The notes: generated by a model from the letters alone, not told the origin. A stretch of DNA of 64,000 nucleotides from Palsa-504 sp963769715 (GCA_963769715.1 CAVYNE010000035.1:62001-126000), one strand, 5' to 3'. Positions 40,747 through 48,801 are shown, counted from the stretch's first letter. Numbers and translations are program-made.

Positions 40747-42113
40747 CGGCGGGCCGCCATCGGGCGACGGGTATGCCCGGCCAGCGGCAGGTCCAGGGAT
40801 TGCTCGCCATCCCAGTGCACCACCGGGACGCCGAGCTCGCGCAGCGAGAACCTGATCGCCTCCTGTTCCATCCGCCAGATCCGCCGGGCCATCCGGTCCA
40901 CCCGGCGCTGCTTGGCCGGCGGCTCGGCGTTGAGCACGTCGACGACCAGCATGGTGAAGCCGCGCTCGCGCATGTCCCGCAGCGTCTCGACGAACCGCTG
41001 GTCGAGCAGCGGGCTGAACACCACGACCAGCGCGCCCGGCGGCAACGCGGCGCGCGGCAGCCGGCGGAAGCTGGCGCCGCTCTCCCAGCCTGCGTCGCTG
41101 GCCAGCATCGAGTCGATGATCCGGTACACCTGGCGGCGGCCGAGCCCGGGCACCAGCCAGCTGGCCCCGCCCCACTGGCAGGTGATCACCCCGACCCGGT
41201 CCCTGGCCTCCAGATAGGCGCGGGCCGCGGCCGCCACCCCGCGCAGCGCGAGGTCCAGGGCGGACATGCCGGGCTCGCCCACGTCCGAGGTGGCGTCGGC
41301 GAGCAGCACCACGTCCTGCGAGCGTTCGGCGGCGAAGGTGTTCACCTGCAGCCGCCCACGCCGGGTGCTGGCCGGCCAGTTGATGCTGCGCTGCCGGTCG
41401 CCGGGCACGTACTCGCGCACGCCGAAGAACTCGATGCCCTCACCGGAAACCCGGGCCGGATGCTCGCCGAGCCGGTTCGGCAGCCGCCTGAGCACGACTC
41501 TGGTCCGCTGCTCGGCCGGCGCGGGGTAGCAGTCGAGCGTGGGCAAGGTCATGGTCGCGTGCCCCTCGACCAGCCGCCAGCGGTCCCGCAGCACTACGTC
41601 CAGCGTGCCGATCTGCCGCCGTCCCCAGCGCTCCGGGGTGAAGGTGAAGCGGGCCTGCGGCCCGTCGGCCACCGCGGCGCCGACCGGGGCGATCTCCCGG
41701 CCCGGGTGCAGCGTCCACTGCACCGTGTTGCCTGGCACCGTGTTGCCTGGCACCGTGTTGCCTAGCACCGTGTTTTCTGGCACTGGGCCGTCGCCGGAGA
41801 TGTCGCCGGGGATGTCAACAGTCACGTCGAGCGCCATCAGCTCGCCCTCGAAGCCGCGCCGCGAGCTCGGCTGGGCGCGCACGGTGATCCGTGGCGCCTG
41901 CCGCTGGACCCGGCCGGACCCGGCTCCCGCGAGCAGCAGCAGCGCCGGGGCCGCCAGGCCGGCGAACTCAGGGCGCCGAGCCAGCGTGGCGACGAACACG
42001 CCGAACAGACCCAGCGTGAGCAGCCGCCGGGCATGCCGGGACGACCGCCAGCGGACCTCGAGTTCGGTTCCGCGAACGCGAGAGTCTGGATCGTTCGGCA
42101 CACTGGACGACAT
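40743..42113 (-). CDS. DUF58 domain protein (MoxR operon)
   Basis: A 456-residue membrane-attached protein. Two helices near 30-65 (LLTLGLFGVFVATLA, LAAPALLLLAGAGSG) are followed by a beta-rich domain and the DUF58 core EGIEFFGVREYVPGDRQRSINWPASTRRGRLQVNTFAAERSQDVVLLADAT, a von Willebrand-A-like fold with the DAT metal-site remnant. In MoxR systems this protein is thought to work with the ATPase in assembling or activating an exported or metal-dependent target. An internal four-copy pentapeptide NTVPG/NTVLG lies near residue 115-135 (15-base repeat). The start ATG shares a base with the MoxR stop (TGATG); the 32 extra codons upstream in frame are not needed. Confidence 0.88.
   Translation of the reverse strand: MSSSVPNDPDSRVRGTELEVRWRSSRHARRLLTLGLFGVFVATLARRPEFAGLAAPALLLLAGAGSGRVQRQAPRITVRAQPSSRRGFEGELMALDVTVDIPGDISGDGPVPENTVLGNTVPGNTVPGNTVQWTLHPGREIAPVGAAVADGPQARFTFTPERWGRRQIGTLDVVLRDRWRLVEGHATMTLPTLDCYPAPAEQRTRVVLRRLPNRLGEHPARVSGEGIEFFGVREYVPGDRQRSINWPASTRRGRLQVNTFAAERSQDVVLLADATSDVGEPGMSALDLALRGVAAAARAYLEARDRVGVITCQWGGASWLVPGLGRRQVYRIIDSMLASDAGWESGASFRRLPRAALPPGALVVVFSPLLDQRFVETLRDMRERGFTMLVVDVLNAEPPAKQRRVDRMARRIWRMEQEAIRFSLRELGVPVVHWDGEQSLDLPLAGHTRRPMAARR
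41721..41780 (-). repeat. In-frame 15-nt tandem repeat in the DUF58 gene
   Basis: Four 15-base units, plus-strand CACCGTGTTGCCTGG, with the first two perfect, the third with one change and the fourth with two. They encode Asn-Thr-Val-Pro/Leu-Gly between two strands of the N-terminal domain. Confidence 0.92.
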
Positions 42114-43084
42114 CAGCCGGTGACCGCCCGGGCCGGGTCCGTTTTGGGCGTGGGCACGGCCAAGAGCAGCTTGGCCATCACCTCGTCGGAGGAGACCTGG
42201 CGAACCCACAGCTCGGGCCGCAGCGTCACCCGGTGGGCCAGGCCGGGCACCGCCACCTGCTTGATGTCGTCGGGGATCACGTAGTCGCGGTTGGCTAGCA
42301 GCGCCTGACCCCGGGCCAGCTGGACCAGCGCCAGGCCGCCGCGCGGGCTCGCGCCGATCTGGACCTGCGCGTCGCGCCTGGTCGCGGTGACGATGGCCAC
42401 GATGTAATCGAGCAGGTCCGGGGTGACCTCCACGCGCTCGAGCGACTCCCGCATGGCCAGCACCCCGTCCGGGCTGGTGACCGGGTTGAGTTCCACGTAC
42501 TCGGTGGCCCGGTCCACCCGGCGCCGCAGCATGGCCGTCTCGTCGCCGGTGGTCAGGTAGCCCAGGCGCAGCCGCATCAGGAACCGGTCGAGCTGGGCCT
42601 CGGGCAGCTCGTAGGTGCCCTCGTACTCGATCGGGTTATCCGTGGCCAGGACGATGAACGGCTCGGGCAGCCTGCGGGTCACCCCGTCCACGCTCACCTG
42701 GCCCTCGCCCATCGCCTCGAGCAGCGCCGCCTGGGTCTTGGGCGGCGTTCGGTTGATCTCGTCGGCCAGCAGCAGCTGGGTGAACACCGGGCCCGGCCGG
42801 AACACCATCTCGGCCGACCGCTGGTCATACAGCGGGGCGCCGACCACGTCCGAGGGCAGCAGGTCGGGGGTGAACTGGATGCGGGTGAAGTCCAGGCCGA
42901 GCACCCGGGCGAACGACCGCGCGATCAGCGTCTTGCCCAGGCCGGGCAGGTCCTCGAGCAGCACGTGGCCGCCGGCCAGGATGCCGATCAGCACGAGTTC
43001 CAGAGTCCGGCGGCGCCCAACGACCGCCCGCTCGAGCTCGTCCAGGATCGCCGTGCACACCCGCGCCGTTTCGTCGGGGCCCAT
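42113..43084 (-). CDS. MoxR-family AAA+ ATPase
   Basis: Chaperone-like AAA+ ATPase of 323 residues. Walker A is EDLPGLGKTLIAR, Walker B is LLADEINRTPPKTQAALLEAMGEGQV, sensor 1 is VLATDNPIEYEGTYELPEAQLDRF and the arginine-finger/sensor 2 region is IGASPRGGLALVQLARGQALL. It belongs with the membrane proteins on both sides in the widespread MoxR-DUF58-DUF4129 module, whose target is often unknown. ATG 43084 overlaps the upstream stop by one base (TGATG) and its own stop overlaps DUF58 by one base, so the protein amounts are probably kept in fixed ratio. All ATPase motifs are intact. Confidence 0.95.
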   Translation of the reverse strand: MGPDETARVCTAILDELERAVVGRRRTLELVLIGILAGGHVLLEDLPGLGKTLIARSFARVLGLDFTRIQFTPDLLPSDVVGAPLYDQRSAEMVFRPGPVFTQLLLADEINRTPPKTQAALLEAMGEGQVSVDGVTRRLPEPFIVLATDNPIEYEGTYELPEAQLDRFLMRLRLGYLTTGDETAMLRRRVDRATEYVELNPVTSPDGVLAMRESLERVEVTPDLLDYIVAIVTATRRDAQVQIGASPRGGLALVQLARGQALLANRDYVIPDDIKQVAVPGLAHRVTLRPELWVRQVSSDEVMAKLLLAVPTPKTDPARAVTG

Positions 43085-43701
43085 CAGAGTTTCTCCAATC
43101 GGTCGATGAGGCGCGCCAGGGTGCGCTGGGGAATCCCCCGTTGCTCGGCGTCGCGCACAGAGGCCTTCAGCTTGGTCGTGCCCGGGCCCGGGTCCGGGTC
43201 CAAGGGGTCCGGGGCGATCCACGGCCACAAGTCGGCGTCGCGGCGGCTGCGGCACAGCAGCCTGCGGGCGGCTTCGGGGTCGGTGTACAGGTTCACGCCG
43301 TGGCGCTCGGCCAGCCGGGCGGCCAGCAGGTGCTCCAGCACCGGCCGCAGCTCGCCGGTGTAGAAACCCAAGCTGGAGGTCGAGGTCTGCACCACGAACC
43401 TGCGGTGCGAGTAGCCGCTCAGCGTCCGCGCCCGCGCCTTCTCCCGGGCCTTCCGGGCCTGGTCCGGCGTGGCCTGGGGCAGCAGGGCGCGCACCACGAC
43501 CATCGCGATCGCCGCGGTCGAGACGGCCACCACGGAAAGCCCCGCCCACCCGGCCATGGCATAGCCGGCCAACGCCACCGCCAGGACCAGCGCGGCCGCG
43601 ATGAGCAGTTCCGGTGTCGTCCCGCGCCACGGGCTGACGGTGCCGTCGTCCTCCCGCGTCTGTCGCGCATCACCAGCCCCGCTCCGCCCGGCCCCGCTCA
43701 T
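43084..43701 (-). CDS. Hypothetical membrane protein of the MoxR operon
   Basis: A 205-residue protein with two adjacent helices at about 32-72 (LLIAAALVLAVALAGYAM and LSVVAVSTAAIAMVVVRALL) followed by a basic, soluble segment (QARKAREKARARTLSGYSHRR, LRPVLEHLLAARLAERHGV and a C-terminal TLARLIDRLEKL). I recognise the arrangement from actinobacterial MoxR operons, where a similar protein lies between DUF4129 and MoxR, but not a characterised function. Its start ATG overlaps the DUF4129 stop by four bases (ATGA) and its stop overlaps the MoxR start by one base. Confidence 0.78.
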   Translation of the reverse strand: MSGAGRSGAGDARQTREDDGTVSPWRGTTPELLIAAALVLAVALAGYAMAGWAGLSVVAVSTAAIAMVVVRALLPQATPDQARKAREKARARTLSGYSHRRFVVQTSTSSLGFYTGELRPVLEHLLAARLAERHGVNLYTDPEAARRLLCRSRRDADLWPWIAPDPLDPDPGPGTTKLKASVRDAEQRGIPQRTLARLIDRLEKL

Positions 43702-44612
43702 CCGCCCGCTCCGCCCGGCCCCGCCCCGGCTGTCTCGGTTTCCGCCAGCGCGGCGGCCAGTTCGTCGAGCGCCTGCTCCGCCGCGTCACGCTGCCGGTGG
43801 TCAAGCGGGTGGCTGGAGAACCTCGCCTCGTAGAAGAGCGCGGTCAGCCGGGCGGCCGCGGTGCCCCGCACGGTGCCGCTCTGCCGGGCGCGGGCCAGTA
43901 GCTCGTCGGGCGTGTCCGCGATGGCCCGGGCCGTGCCGCGTTCGGCCAGGCTGCTCTCCATCGCGACGTAGCATGCGATGATCGCGGCCCGCGCGTCGTC
44001 AACGGTCCGCAGCGCCGAACGGCCCGATTCCACCGCCTCGAGCAGGTCCTGCGAATCATGGGCGATGAAGCCGTCCTCGAGCGCCCCGATCGCCGGCCGC
44101 AGCCGCCTAGCCCACCAGATGCTGAGCACGACCCCGACCAGGAGCACCACGATGAGCAGGGCGTACAGCACGGCGGCCACCGGGATATGGAAAACCGGAC
44201 CTCGTGCCGAACCCGGCCGCAGAGCCCGCCGCGAGGGCGTCGCCGCAGGCGGCACATGGGTGCCAGGCGTCTTGGGTAGCGGCGTGAACAGGTGCAGGTG
44301 CAGGCCGACCAGTGTCGCGATGGCCACGGCCACCGCGCCCGCGCCGAGCGTGAACACGAGCACGCCGCGCAGCTTGCGCGCGGCCGCCTCCTGGCTGCCT
44401 GATGCGATGCGCCCGAGCGTGACCACGAAGAGGATCACCAGCACGACCTCGAGGGCGATGCCGATGGTCACCCCGTCCCGGTGCAGCGGCCCGTCCCACC
44501 GCGGGGTCGCCACCACGCCCCGCAGCCCGGCCAGCCCCAGGATGATCAGCAGCGCCAGCGGCAGCAGCCGCAGCCAGTCCCCAGGCGCGGCTCCCGTCCG
44601 ACGGCTGGTCAT
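43698..44612 (-). CDS. DUF4129 domain membrane protein
   Basis: First gene of the MoxR operon, 304 residues. Helices lie at about 14-32 (LLPLALLIILGLAGLRGVV), 48-66 (IALEVVLVILFVVTLG), 88-108 and 143-165 (AAVLYALLIVVLLVGVVLSIWWA). The cytoplasmic C-terminal part is the DUF4129 domain: DDARAAIIACYVAMESSLAERGTARAIADTPDELLARA, then AAARLTALFYEARFSSHPLDHRQRDAAEQAL. DUF4129 is also found at the end of bacterial transglutaminase-like membrane proteins in such operons. There is no Shine-Dalgarno sequence worth noting before ATG 44612; a 17-bp perfect inverted repeat lies 75 bases upstream. Confidence 0.85.
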   Translation of the reverse strand: MTSRRTGAAPGDWLRLLPLALLIILGLAGLRGVVATPRWDGPLHRDGVTIGIALEVVLVILFVVTLGRIASGSQEAAARKLRGVLVFTLGAGAVAVAIATLVGLHLHLFTPLPKTPGTHVPPAATPSRRALRPGSARGPVFHIPVAAVLYALLIVVLLVGVVLSIWWARRLRPAIGALEDGFIAHDSQDLLEAVESGRSALRTVDDARAAIIACYVAMESSLAERGTARAIADTPDELLARARQSGTVRGTAAARLTALFYEARFSSHPLDHRQRDAAEQALDELAAALAETETAGAGPGGAGG

Positions 44613-44686
44613 AGTCTCGCGATCCTGGTGTTAACGGGGTGGCCCCATGGCTGCGCTAACTGAGCAAGGTGCGCCTGTAATCCGAC

Positions 44687-44731
44687 ATCGTGGACATCTA
44701 CCCGCGGCAATGAGGGGTAGATGTCCACGAT
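44687..44731. repeat. Perfect 17-bp inverted repeat
   Basis: Arms ATCGTGGACATCTACCC (44687-44703) and its exact complement (44715-44731) around an 11-base loop. It lies between the adenosine deaminase remnant and the MoxR operon. It could be a terminator, an operator or a rearrangement scar; its moderate G+C and lack of a U-run make a simple terminator less likely. Confidence 0.85.
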
Positions 44732-44737
44732 AATGGC

Positions 44738-45220
44738 CGGCGTTACCCGCGCCGCTCTCCCGCAGCCGCGCGAGTAGGGCGGGGTCGGCCAGGCAGCTGA
44801 TGCCGTGCCCGATCCGCTCGGCCGGACCCCGTGCTCCGAGAGGGCCGAACGGGCCGCGATGTCCAGCGCCTCGGTGAGGTCAGCGACCGCCATGCCGAAA
44901 GCGGTGAACGTGTACGGGGTGACCGTCAGCTCGGCGTACCTGACGTTCTGCCCGGCTAGGTCGCGGGCCGCGCCGAGGACCAGTTCGGCGACGTCGGCCG
45001 GCTCGCGGACCAGGCCGCTGACCGCGGCGTAGACGTCCGCGAAGTGCGGGAAGTCCCGGAACTCGTAGAAGGCGGCGAGCTCGGCGGCGGACTGCGGGAC
45101 ACCACCGTCCGGATGCCGCCGCGCCAGCTCGAGCACGGTCGGCACGGACGCAGAACCAACCAGGTGAAGGTGAAGTTCTACCTTCGGCAGCCGGTCGATG
45201 AACGCCTCGATGGACTCCAT
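44738..45220 (-). pseudogene. add: Adenosine deaminase remnant
   Basis: The first 120 codons from ATG 45220 are a good adenosine deaminase N-terminus: LPKVELHLHLVGSASVPTVLELARR has the first two zinc His (HLHLV), followed by FADVYAAVSGLVREPADVAELV and VRYAELTVTPYTFTAFGM. After ALSEHGVR the frame changes by one base and jumps straight to ERIGHGISCLADPALLARLRESGAGN, which in intact enzymes lies about 90 residues later. The HAGE segment with the catalytic Glu and the third zinc ligand, and the C-terminal quarter with the final zinc Asp, are missing. It therefore carries an internal deletion, a frameshift and a truncation and cannot be functional. Confidence 0.82.
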
Positions 45221-45335
45221 AGCCCCGACGCTAGCAACGCGCAGCCACGCCACTGCATGTACCTGACACAAGAATGTCAAGAATTAGGCCCGAACGATGT
45301 GGGCAGGGAGCCCGACCTACTAGGTAAGCCCCGGG

Positions 45336-45917
45336 CTACGACGTAGTCGCCTTGGCCTTCGCGGCCGCCTTCATCGCCTGCTTGTGGGACCGGACCTCGC
45401 CGAGTGACTCCGCGTCGGTGATGTCCGCCACCGAGAACCGCGTCCCCTCGGCCCCGAACGTCCCCGCCGCCTCCCGCCAGCCGGGCGGCCGCACGCCTAG
45501 CTGCTTGCCGAGCAGGGCCACGAAGATCTGCGCCTTCTGCGCCCCGAACCCCGGCAGCGCCGCCACCCGCCGCAGCAGCTCGTCACCAGACCCGGCGGTC
45601 TCCCATACCCGGGCGGCGTCGCCGTCGTACTGCTCCATGATCAGCCGGGCGAGGTCCTGGACCCGGGCGGCCATCGCCCTCGGGTAACGGTGCAGCGCAG
45701 GCCGTTCGGAAAAAATCGAGGCCAGCGCGTCCGGGTCGAACTCGGCCAGCTCGGCGACGGTGGGCTCGCGCCCGAGCCGCCGGACCAGGTCCAGCGGCGC
45801 GCTGAAGGCCCGCTCAAGCGGGACCTGCTGGTCCAGGAGCATGGCGATGAGCAAGGCGAGCGGGCTGCGGGTCAGCAGCTCGTTGGCCTCGGGCTCGACC
45901 GGCATCCAGATCGTCAC
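45336..45917 (-). CDS. HhH-GPD family base-excision protein (TIGR03252-like)
   Basis: A DNA glycosylase-like protein of 193 residues. LALLIAMLLDQQVPLERAFSAPLDLVRRLG opens the all-helical domain, and the helix-hairpin-helix is RRVAALPGFGAQKAQIFVALLG. The shape matches TIGR03252, an uncharacterised actinobacterial HhH-GPD family. Catalytic chemistry is not established; the Asp usually found after the hairpin is not obvious in this sequence. I start at the GTG complementary to 45915-45917 because GGGGAGGG lies about five bases upstream and homologues start near TIWMPVEPEANELL; the longer frame upstream is unsupported. The C-terminus is Lys/Ala-rich, which may help bind DNA. Confidence 0.85.
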   Translation of the reverse strand: MTIWMPVEPEANELLTRSPLALLIAMLLDQQVPLERAFSAPLDLVRRLGREPTVAELAEFDPDALASIFSERPALHRYPRAMAARVQDLARLIMEQYDGDAARVWETAGSGDELLRRVAALPGFGAQKAQIFVALLGKQLGVRPPGWREAAGTFGAEGTRFSVADITDAESLGEVRSHKQAMKAAAKAKATTS

Positions 45918-46082
45918 GGCGCCCTCCCCAGCGTCGACCAGATCACCCATGCCCGCAGCGTACTCTGCCAACCAGACCGGGCCGCCGAGACCCAACCGAT
46001 GATGCCCCAACGCGCTATAAGCTAGAAGCAGCTGGGCCGGCCTGGGGGCCTCCCGGCCCGGGACAGATGATATGGAGTCAGC

Positions 46083-46295
46083 ATGACACCGCACGCCAAG
46101 TGGGGAATTGCCGGGATCATCATCGGCTTCATCCTGCTTTTCATCGTTCCGTGGGAGATCGCTCTCGCACTCATCGTGCTGGCGATCGCCGTCCCCGCCG
46201 GAGCCTGGATGATGCTCGACGAGTCCCAGCGACGGCGGTACCGCGAGCTTCGCCGTCGGCAGCGCGGGCAGATCCGCTTAACCGCGGTCCGCTAG
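46083..46295 (+). CDS. Small two-helix membrane protein
   Basis: A 70-residue protein with helices at about 7-24 (WGIAGIIIGFILLFIVPW) and 26-44 (ALALIVLAIAVPAGAWMML), then a strongly basic cytoplasmic tail (DESQRRRYRELRRRQRGQ). No family name is recognised, though similar small proteins are frequent in actinobacteria. ATG 46083 follows ATGGAGTCAGC, a usable ribosome site, and codon use is typical of the genome. It stands alone between the HhH-GPD gene (divergent) and the VOC gene 120 bases downstream. Confidence 0.7.
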   Translation: MTPHAKWGIAGIIIGFILLFIVPWEIALALIVLAIAVPAGAWMMLDESQRRRYRELRRRQRGQIRLTAVR

Positions 46296-46416
46296 GCGCG
46301 CCGCACACCCAGGCCGGCTGATGTGCCGATGATCAGCTAGGTCCGCACGTTAGGGAATGACGTCCGTCCGGCGGGAATTGCAACAGCTAGCGATTCACCG
46401 AAGGAAGGAAGCGCAG

Positions 46417-46929
46417 ATGGCCGTCCGGCGCTTGAACCACGCCGTCCTCTACGTGCATGGTCTGGAGCAGACCGTCGACTTCTACCGAACCACCCTGGGC
46501 TTCGAGGTCCGGCTGGAGATCCCCGGCCGCGCCGCGTTCCTGGGCGCCCCGGGTTCGGCCAACGACCACGACCTCGGCCTGTTCGAAATCGGCACCGCCG
46601 CCAAGAGCCGCGCCCCCGATCGCCCGGAGCGCCCCGGGCTGTACCACCTGGCCTGGGAGGTCGGCACGCTGGCCGACCTAGCCGACACGCGGGCCAAGCT
46701 GGCGGCGGCCGGCGCGCTGGTGGGGGAGAGCGACCACCGGGTGTCCAAGTCGCTGTACGCCAAGGACCCCAGCGGCATCGAGTTCGAGGTCATGTGGCGG
46801 GTGCCCGCCGAGGACTGGGCCGTCGAGACAGCCGACGGGGACATGATCCTCCCGCTCGACCTGGACGCCGCCATCGCACGCTGGGGCCAGGACCAGGCGA
46901 CCGGCGCGGCGGCCGGCTCACCCACCTGA
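46417..46929 (+). CDS. VOC-family (glyoxalase/ring-cleavage dioxygenase-like) protein
   Basis: A vicinal-oxygen-chelate protein of 170 residues. The two beta-alpha-beta-beta-beta modules begin with RRLNHAVLYVHGLEQTVDFYRTTLGFEVRL and GLYHLAWEVGTLADLADTRAKLAAAG. Candidate metal ligands are His9, His92-like HLAWEV and the Glu in GIEFEVMWR, so a divalent metal site is likely intact. Family members include glyoxalase I, extradiol dioxygenases and fosfomycin-type resistance proteins, and this one cannot be assigned further. I start at ATG 46417 behind AAGGAAGGAA rather than at the earlier in-frame codon. It converges with the dppA remnant. Confidence 0.87.
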   Translation: MAVRRLNHAVLYVHGLEQTVDFYRTTLGFEVRLEIPGRAAFLGAPGSANDHDLGLFEIGTAAKSRAPDRPERPGLYHLAWEVGTLADLADTRAKLAAAGALVGESDHRVSKSLYAKDPSGIEFEVMWRVPAEDWAVETADGDMILPLDLDAAIARWGQDQATGAAAGSPT

Positions 46930-46964
46930 ACCTGCCTGCTACCGCGCACCCCGAGCCCGCCCAC

Positions 46965-47216
46965 CTAGCTTACCGTCCGCCCCCCGGTGCGTTCGGCGCC
47001 GCGGACCCACGAGGCGACCTCGGCATCGTCCGGGCCACCTCCAGGTGCCGGCTGACCGCGCCGAACCGGGTGAAGGACTCCTTGACCACGACGCGTTCGG
47101 CCTCGCCGAGCAGCAGCCGACGCCCCTCCTCGTACGGCTGGCCGGGTGCGCGGCACTGCGACCAGTCGAAAAATCCCGGCCACGCCCTCCATGTCGAACG
47201 AGATAAAGACCTTCAC
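46965..47216 (-). pseudogene. dppA: D-aminopeptidase (DppA, M55) remnant
   Basis: From GTG 47216 the start reads KVFISFDMEGVAGI, the N-terminus of M55 D-aminopeptidases with the metal Asp and Glu. One base later the match moves to another frame, DWSQCRAPGQPYEEGRRLLL, then skips most of the protein to ERVVVKESFTRFGAVSRHL, and returns to the first frame for DDAEVASWVRGAERTGGRTVS, which looks like the true C-terminus. At least two frameshifts and an internal deletion of roughly 150 codons are needed to explain this, so the gene is dead. Together with the add remnant 2 kb away it marks a zone of gene decay. Confidence 0.78.
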
Positions 47217-47361
47217 AACCCCAAGAACTTATATCCCCGAACGCCCCCGCTGCACGCCCCGGCACCCGCCACCACCCGGACGCCCCGGTGCGTGCCGCGC
47301 ACCCTCCCGCCGCCCATGCACCCTTCCCATTTACGCAAACCAGACATTTCCCCCAGTCTAA

Positions 47362-47419
47362 ATTCAATGAATGCGACGCTCTAATGAATCTATTGGGTAG
47401 AGCGCCACATTCATTGAAT
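47362..47419. repeat. 58-nt imperfect palindrome, copy 1
   Basis: Arms of 22 bases (47362-47383 and 47398-47419) with a 14-base loop; 20 of 22 positions pair. The left arm runs ATTCAATGAATG then CGACGCTCTA. A second element with the same 22-14-22 layout is at 54387-54444. It lies about 45 bases past the stop of the homocitrate-synthase-like gene and before the dppA remnant. Confidence 0.9.
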
Positions 47420-47428
47420 CGGATGCCG

Positions 47429-47446
47429 GGCCGCGCCGCTGCGGCC
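47429..47446 (-). terminator. Small G+C hairpin after the homocitrate-synthase-like gene
   Basis: GGCCGC and GCGGCC pair around a six-base loop 16 bases past the stop, next to the 58-nt palindrome. It may act with it as a terminator. Confidence 0.4.
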
Positions 47447-47461
47447 GAGGCGTTTTGGCGG

Positions 47462-48772
47462 TCAGAGCTGTCCCGGGAACAGCAGCGCCAGTTGGTGCGG
47501 ATACCCGGCGATCAGGCCGAGCTCGTCGTCGGTCAGCGGCTTGCCTGTCGCCGACGCGCACAACTGGACCAGGGAGAACACCAGCTCTTCCGCATCTGAG
47601 GCGACCGCGATGCCCAGCCCGTCCAGAACGTGCCTGAACCCGGCCTTGCCGCCGTATTCGCCGGTCAGCACCACCCGGCCCGCGCGCGCGTGCCAGTCGG
47701 AGGGGAACGGCCCGAGTACCGAATCATCGTAGAGCTCGTAGTTCCCCCGGTCCTTCAGCGCCCCGTCGGCGTGGATGCCCGACTCGTGCGCGAACGCGTT
47801 GCGGCCAACCCCGGGCCAGGCGGGCGGCACCGACTGCCCGAACGCGTACGCCGCCCACAGCCCGAACCGCCGGGCCCAGGCCAGATCGAGCGGATCCCCG
47901 ATCGCCGTCGACCCGATGACCTCACTGATCCCGAACCCGTACCGGAACGCCAGGATGCACGACAGCAGGTCGGCGTTGCCGGCTCGCTCGCCGATTCCGT
48001 TCACGCACGTGTTGATCCAGGCGTCCTGGCCGGCGTCGAGGTCACCGAGCGCGCCGGACACCGAGTTCGCCACGGCCATGCCCAGGTCGTTGTGGCAGTG
48101 CGTCTCGACCGGGATGCCGACGGCGGAGGCGAGCTTGGCGAACCGCTCCCTGATCCGCCCGGGCGAGTCGCCGCCGATGGTGTCGCAGTACCGCACCCGC
48201 GACGCGCCGGCATCCCTGGCCGCGAGCGCGAACTCGAGCAGGCACCCGTCGTCGGTCCGCGACCCGTCCTCCGCGTTGACCCCGATGCTGTGCTCGCCTG
48301 GCGCGCCTCCGGCACGACCCAGCCCCGCCTGCGCAACCGCCACCGCCGCGGTCATTTCCTTGATGATCGCGGCGCGGTCCAGCTTGCCGCGGAACTTGTG
48401 CGCGATCATCTGGTCCGACGTGGAGATCGACAGGTTGTAGTGCCGTAGCCCCGCCCCGGCGGCCTGGACCGCCACGGCCGCCTCGACGTCGGGCGTGACG
48501 GCCCGGCACCAGCCGGACAGCCGCAGGTCGCCGAACGCGCCCGCCTCCGCCAGCGCCAGGCAGGCCCGGACGTAGGGCACCTCGTGGAACAGGAACGGGA
48601 ACCCGATCTCGGACTGCGCTACGCCCAGCCGCCCCAGGTAGAAGTTGACCATCACCTTGCCGAACTTCGACAGGCCCGTCCGCGCGGTCTGCACTCCGTC
48701 CCGGTTGGTCACGTCAAGAAAGTGAATCGATGGCGTACCTCCCAGATTGACGAAATGATCAATAGTGGTCAA
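47462..48772 (-). CDS. Homocitrate synthase / 2-isopropylmalate synthase-like enzyme
   Basis: DRE-TIM metallolyase of up to 436 residues that would condense acetyl-CoA with a 2-oxo acid. Catalytic blocks are FLDVTNRDGVQTA (Arg-Asp pair and metal Asp), RHYNLSISTSDQMIAHKF, VETHCHNDLGMAVANS (metal His pair), NGIGERAGNADL and NAFAHESGIHADG. There is no leucine-feedback domain, so it is closer to NifV/AksA or homocitrate synthases. The start is unclear: TTG 48772 lies inside the AT-rich cis motif and has no ribosome site, while a GGGAGG at codons 10-12 would serve an in-frame ATT at 48727, just before the first conserved strand. Its partner is probably the citrate synthase-like gene at 50880. Confidence 0.88.
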   Translation of the reverse strand: MTTIDHFVNLGGTPSIHFLDVTNRDGVQTARTGLSKFGKVMVNFYLGRLGVAQSEIGFPFLFHEVPYVRACLALAEAGAFGDLRLSGWCRAVTPDVEAAVAVQAAGAGLRHYNLSISTSDQMIAHKFRGKLDRAAIIKEMTAAVAVAQAGLGRAGGAPGEHSIGVNAEDGSRTDDGCLLEFALAARDAGASRVRYCDTIGGDSPGRIRERFAKLASAVGIPVETHCHNDLGMAVANSVSGALGDLDAGQDAWINTCVNGIGERAGNADLLSCILAFRYGFGISEVIGSTAIGDPLDLAWARRFGLWAAYAFGQSVPPAWPGVGRNAFAHESGIHADGALKDRGNYELYDDSVLGPFPSDWHARAGRVVLTGEYGGKAGFRHVLDGLGIAVASDAEELVFSLVQLCASATGKPLTDDELGLIAGYPHQLALLFPGQL

Positions 48773-48801
48773 TATTGATTAAAATCAATAATCCCGAACG
48801 A
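48769..48801. promoter_or_regulatory. AT-rich cis motif, site A (upstream of homocitrate-synthase-like gene)
   Basis: Thirty-three bases that repeat, with two changes in the first 21, the sequence at 50831-50862. It is built from TCAAT/ATTGA half-sites: the perfect palindrome TCAATATTGA, then ATTGATT-AA-AATCAAT, then TCCCGAACGA. It overlaps or precedes the start of the enzyme gene on the minus strand. Confidence 0.8.
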
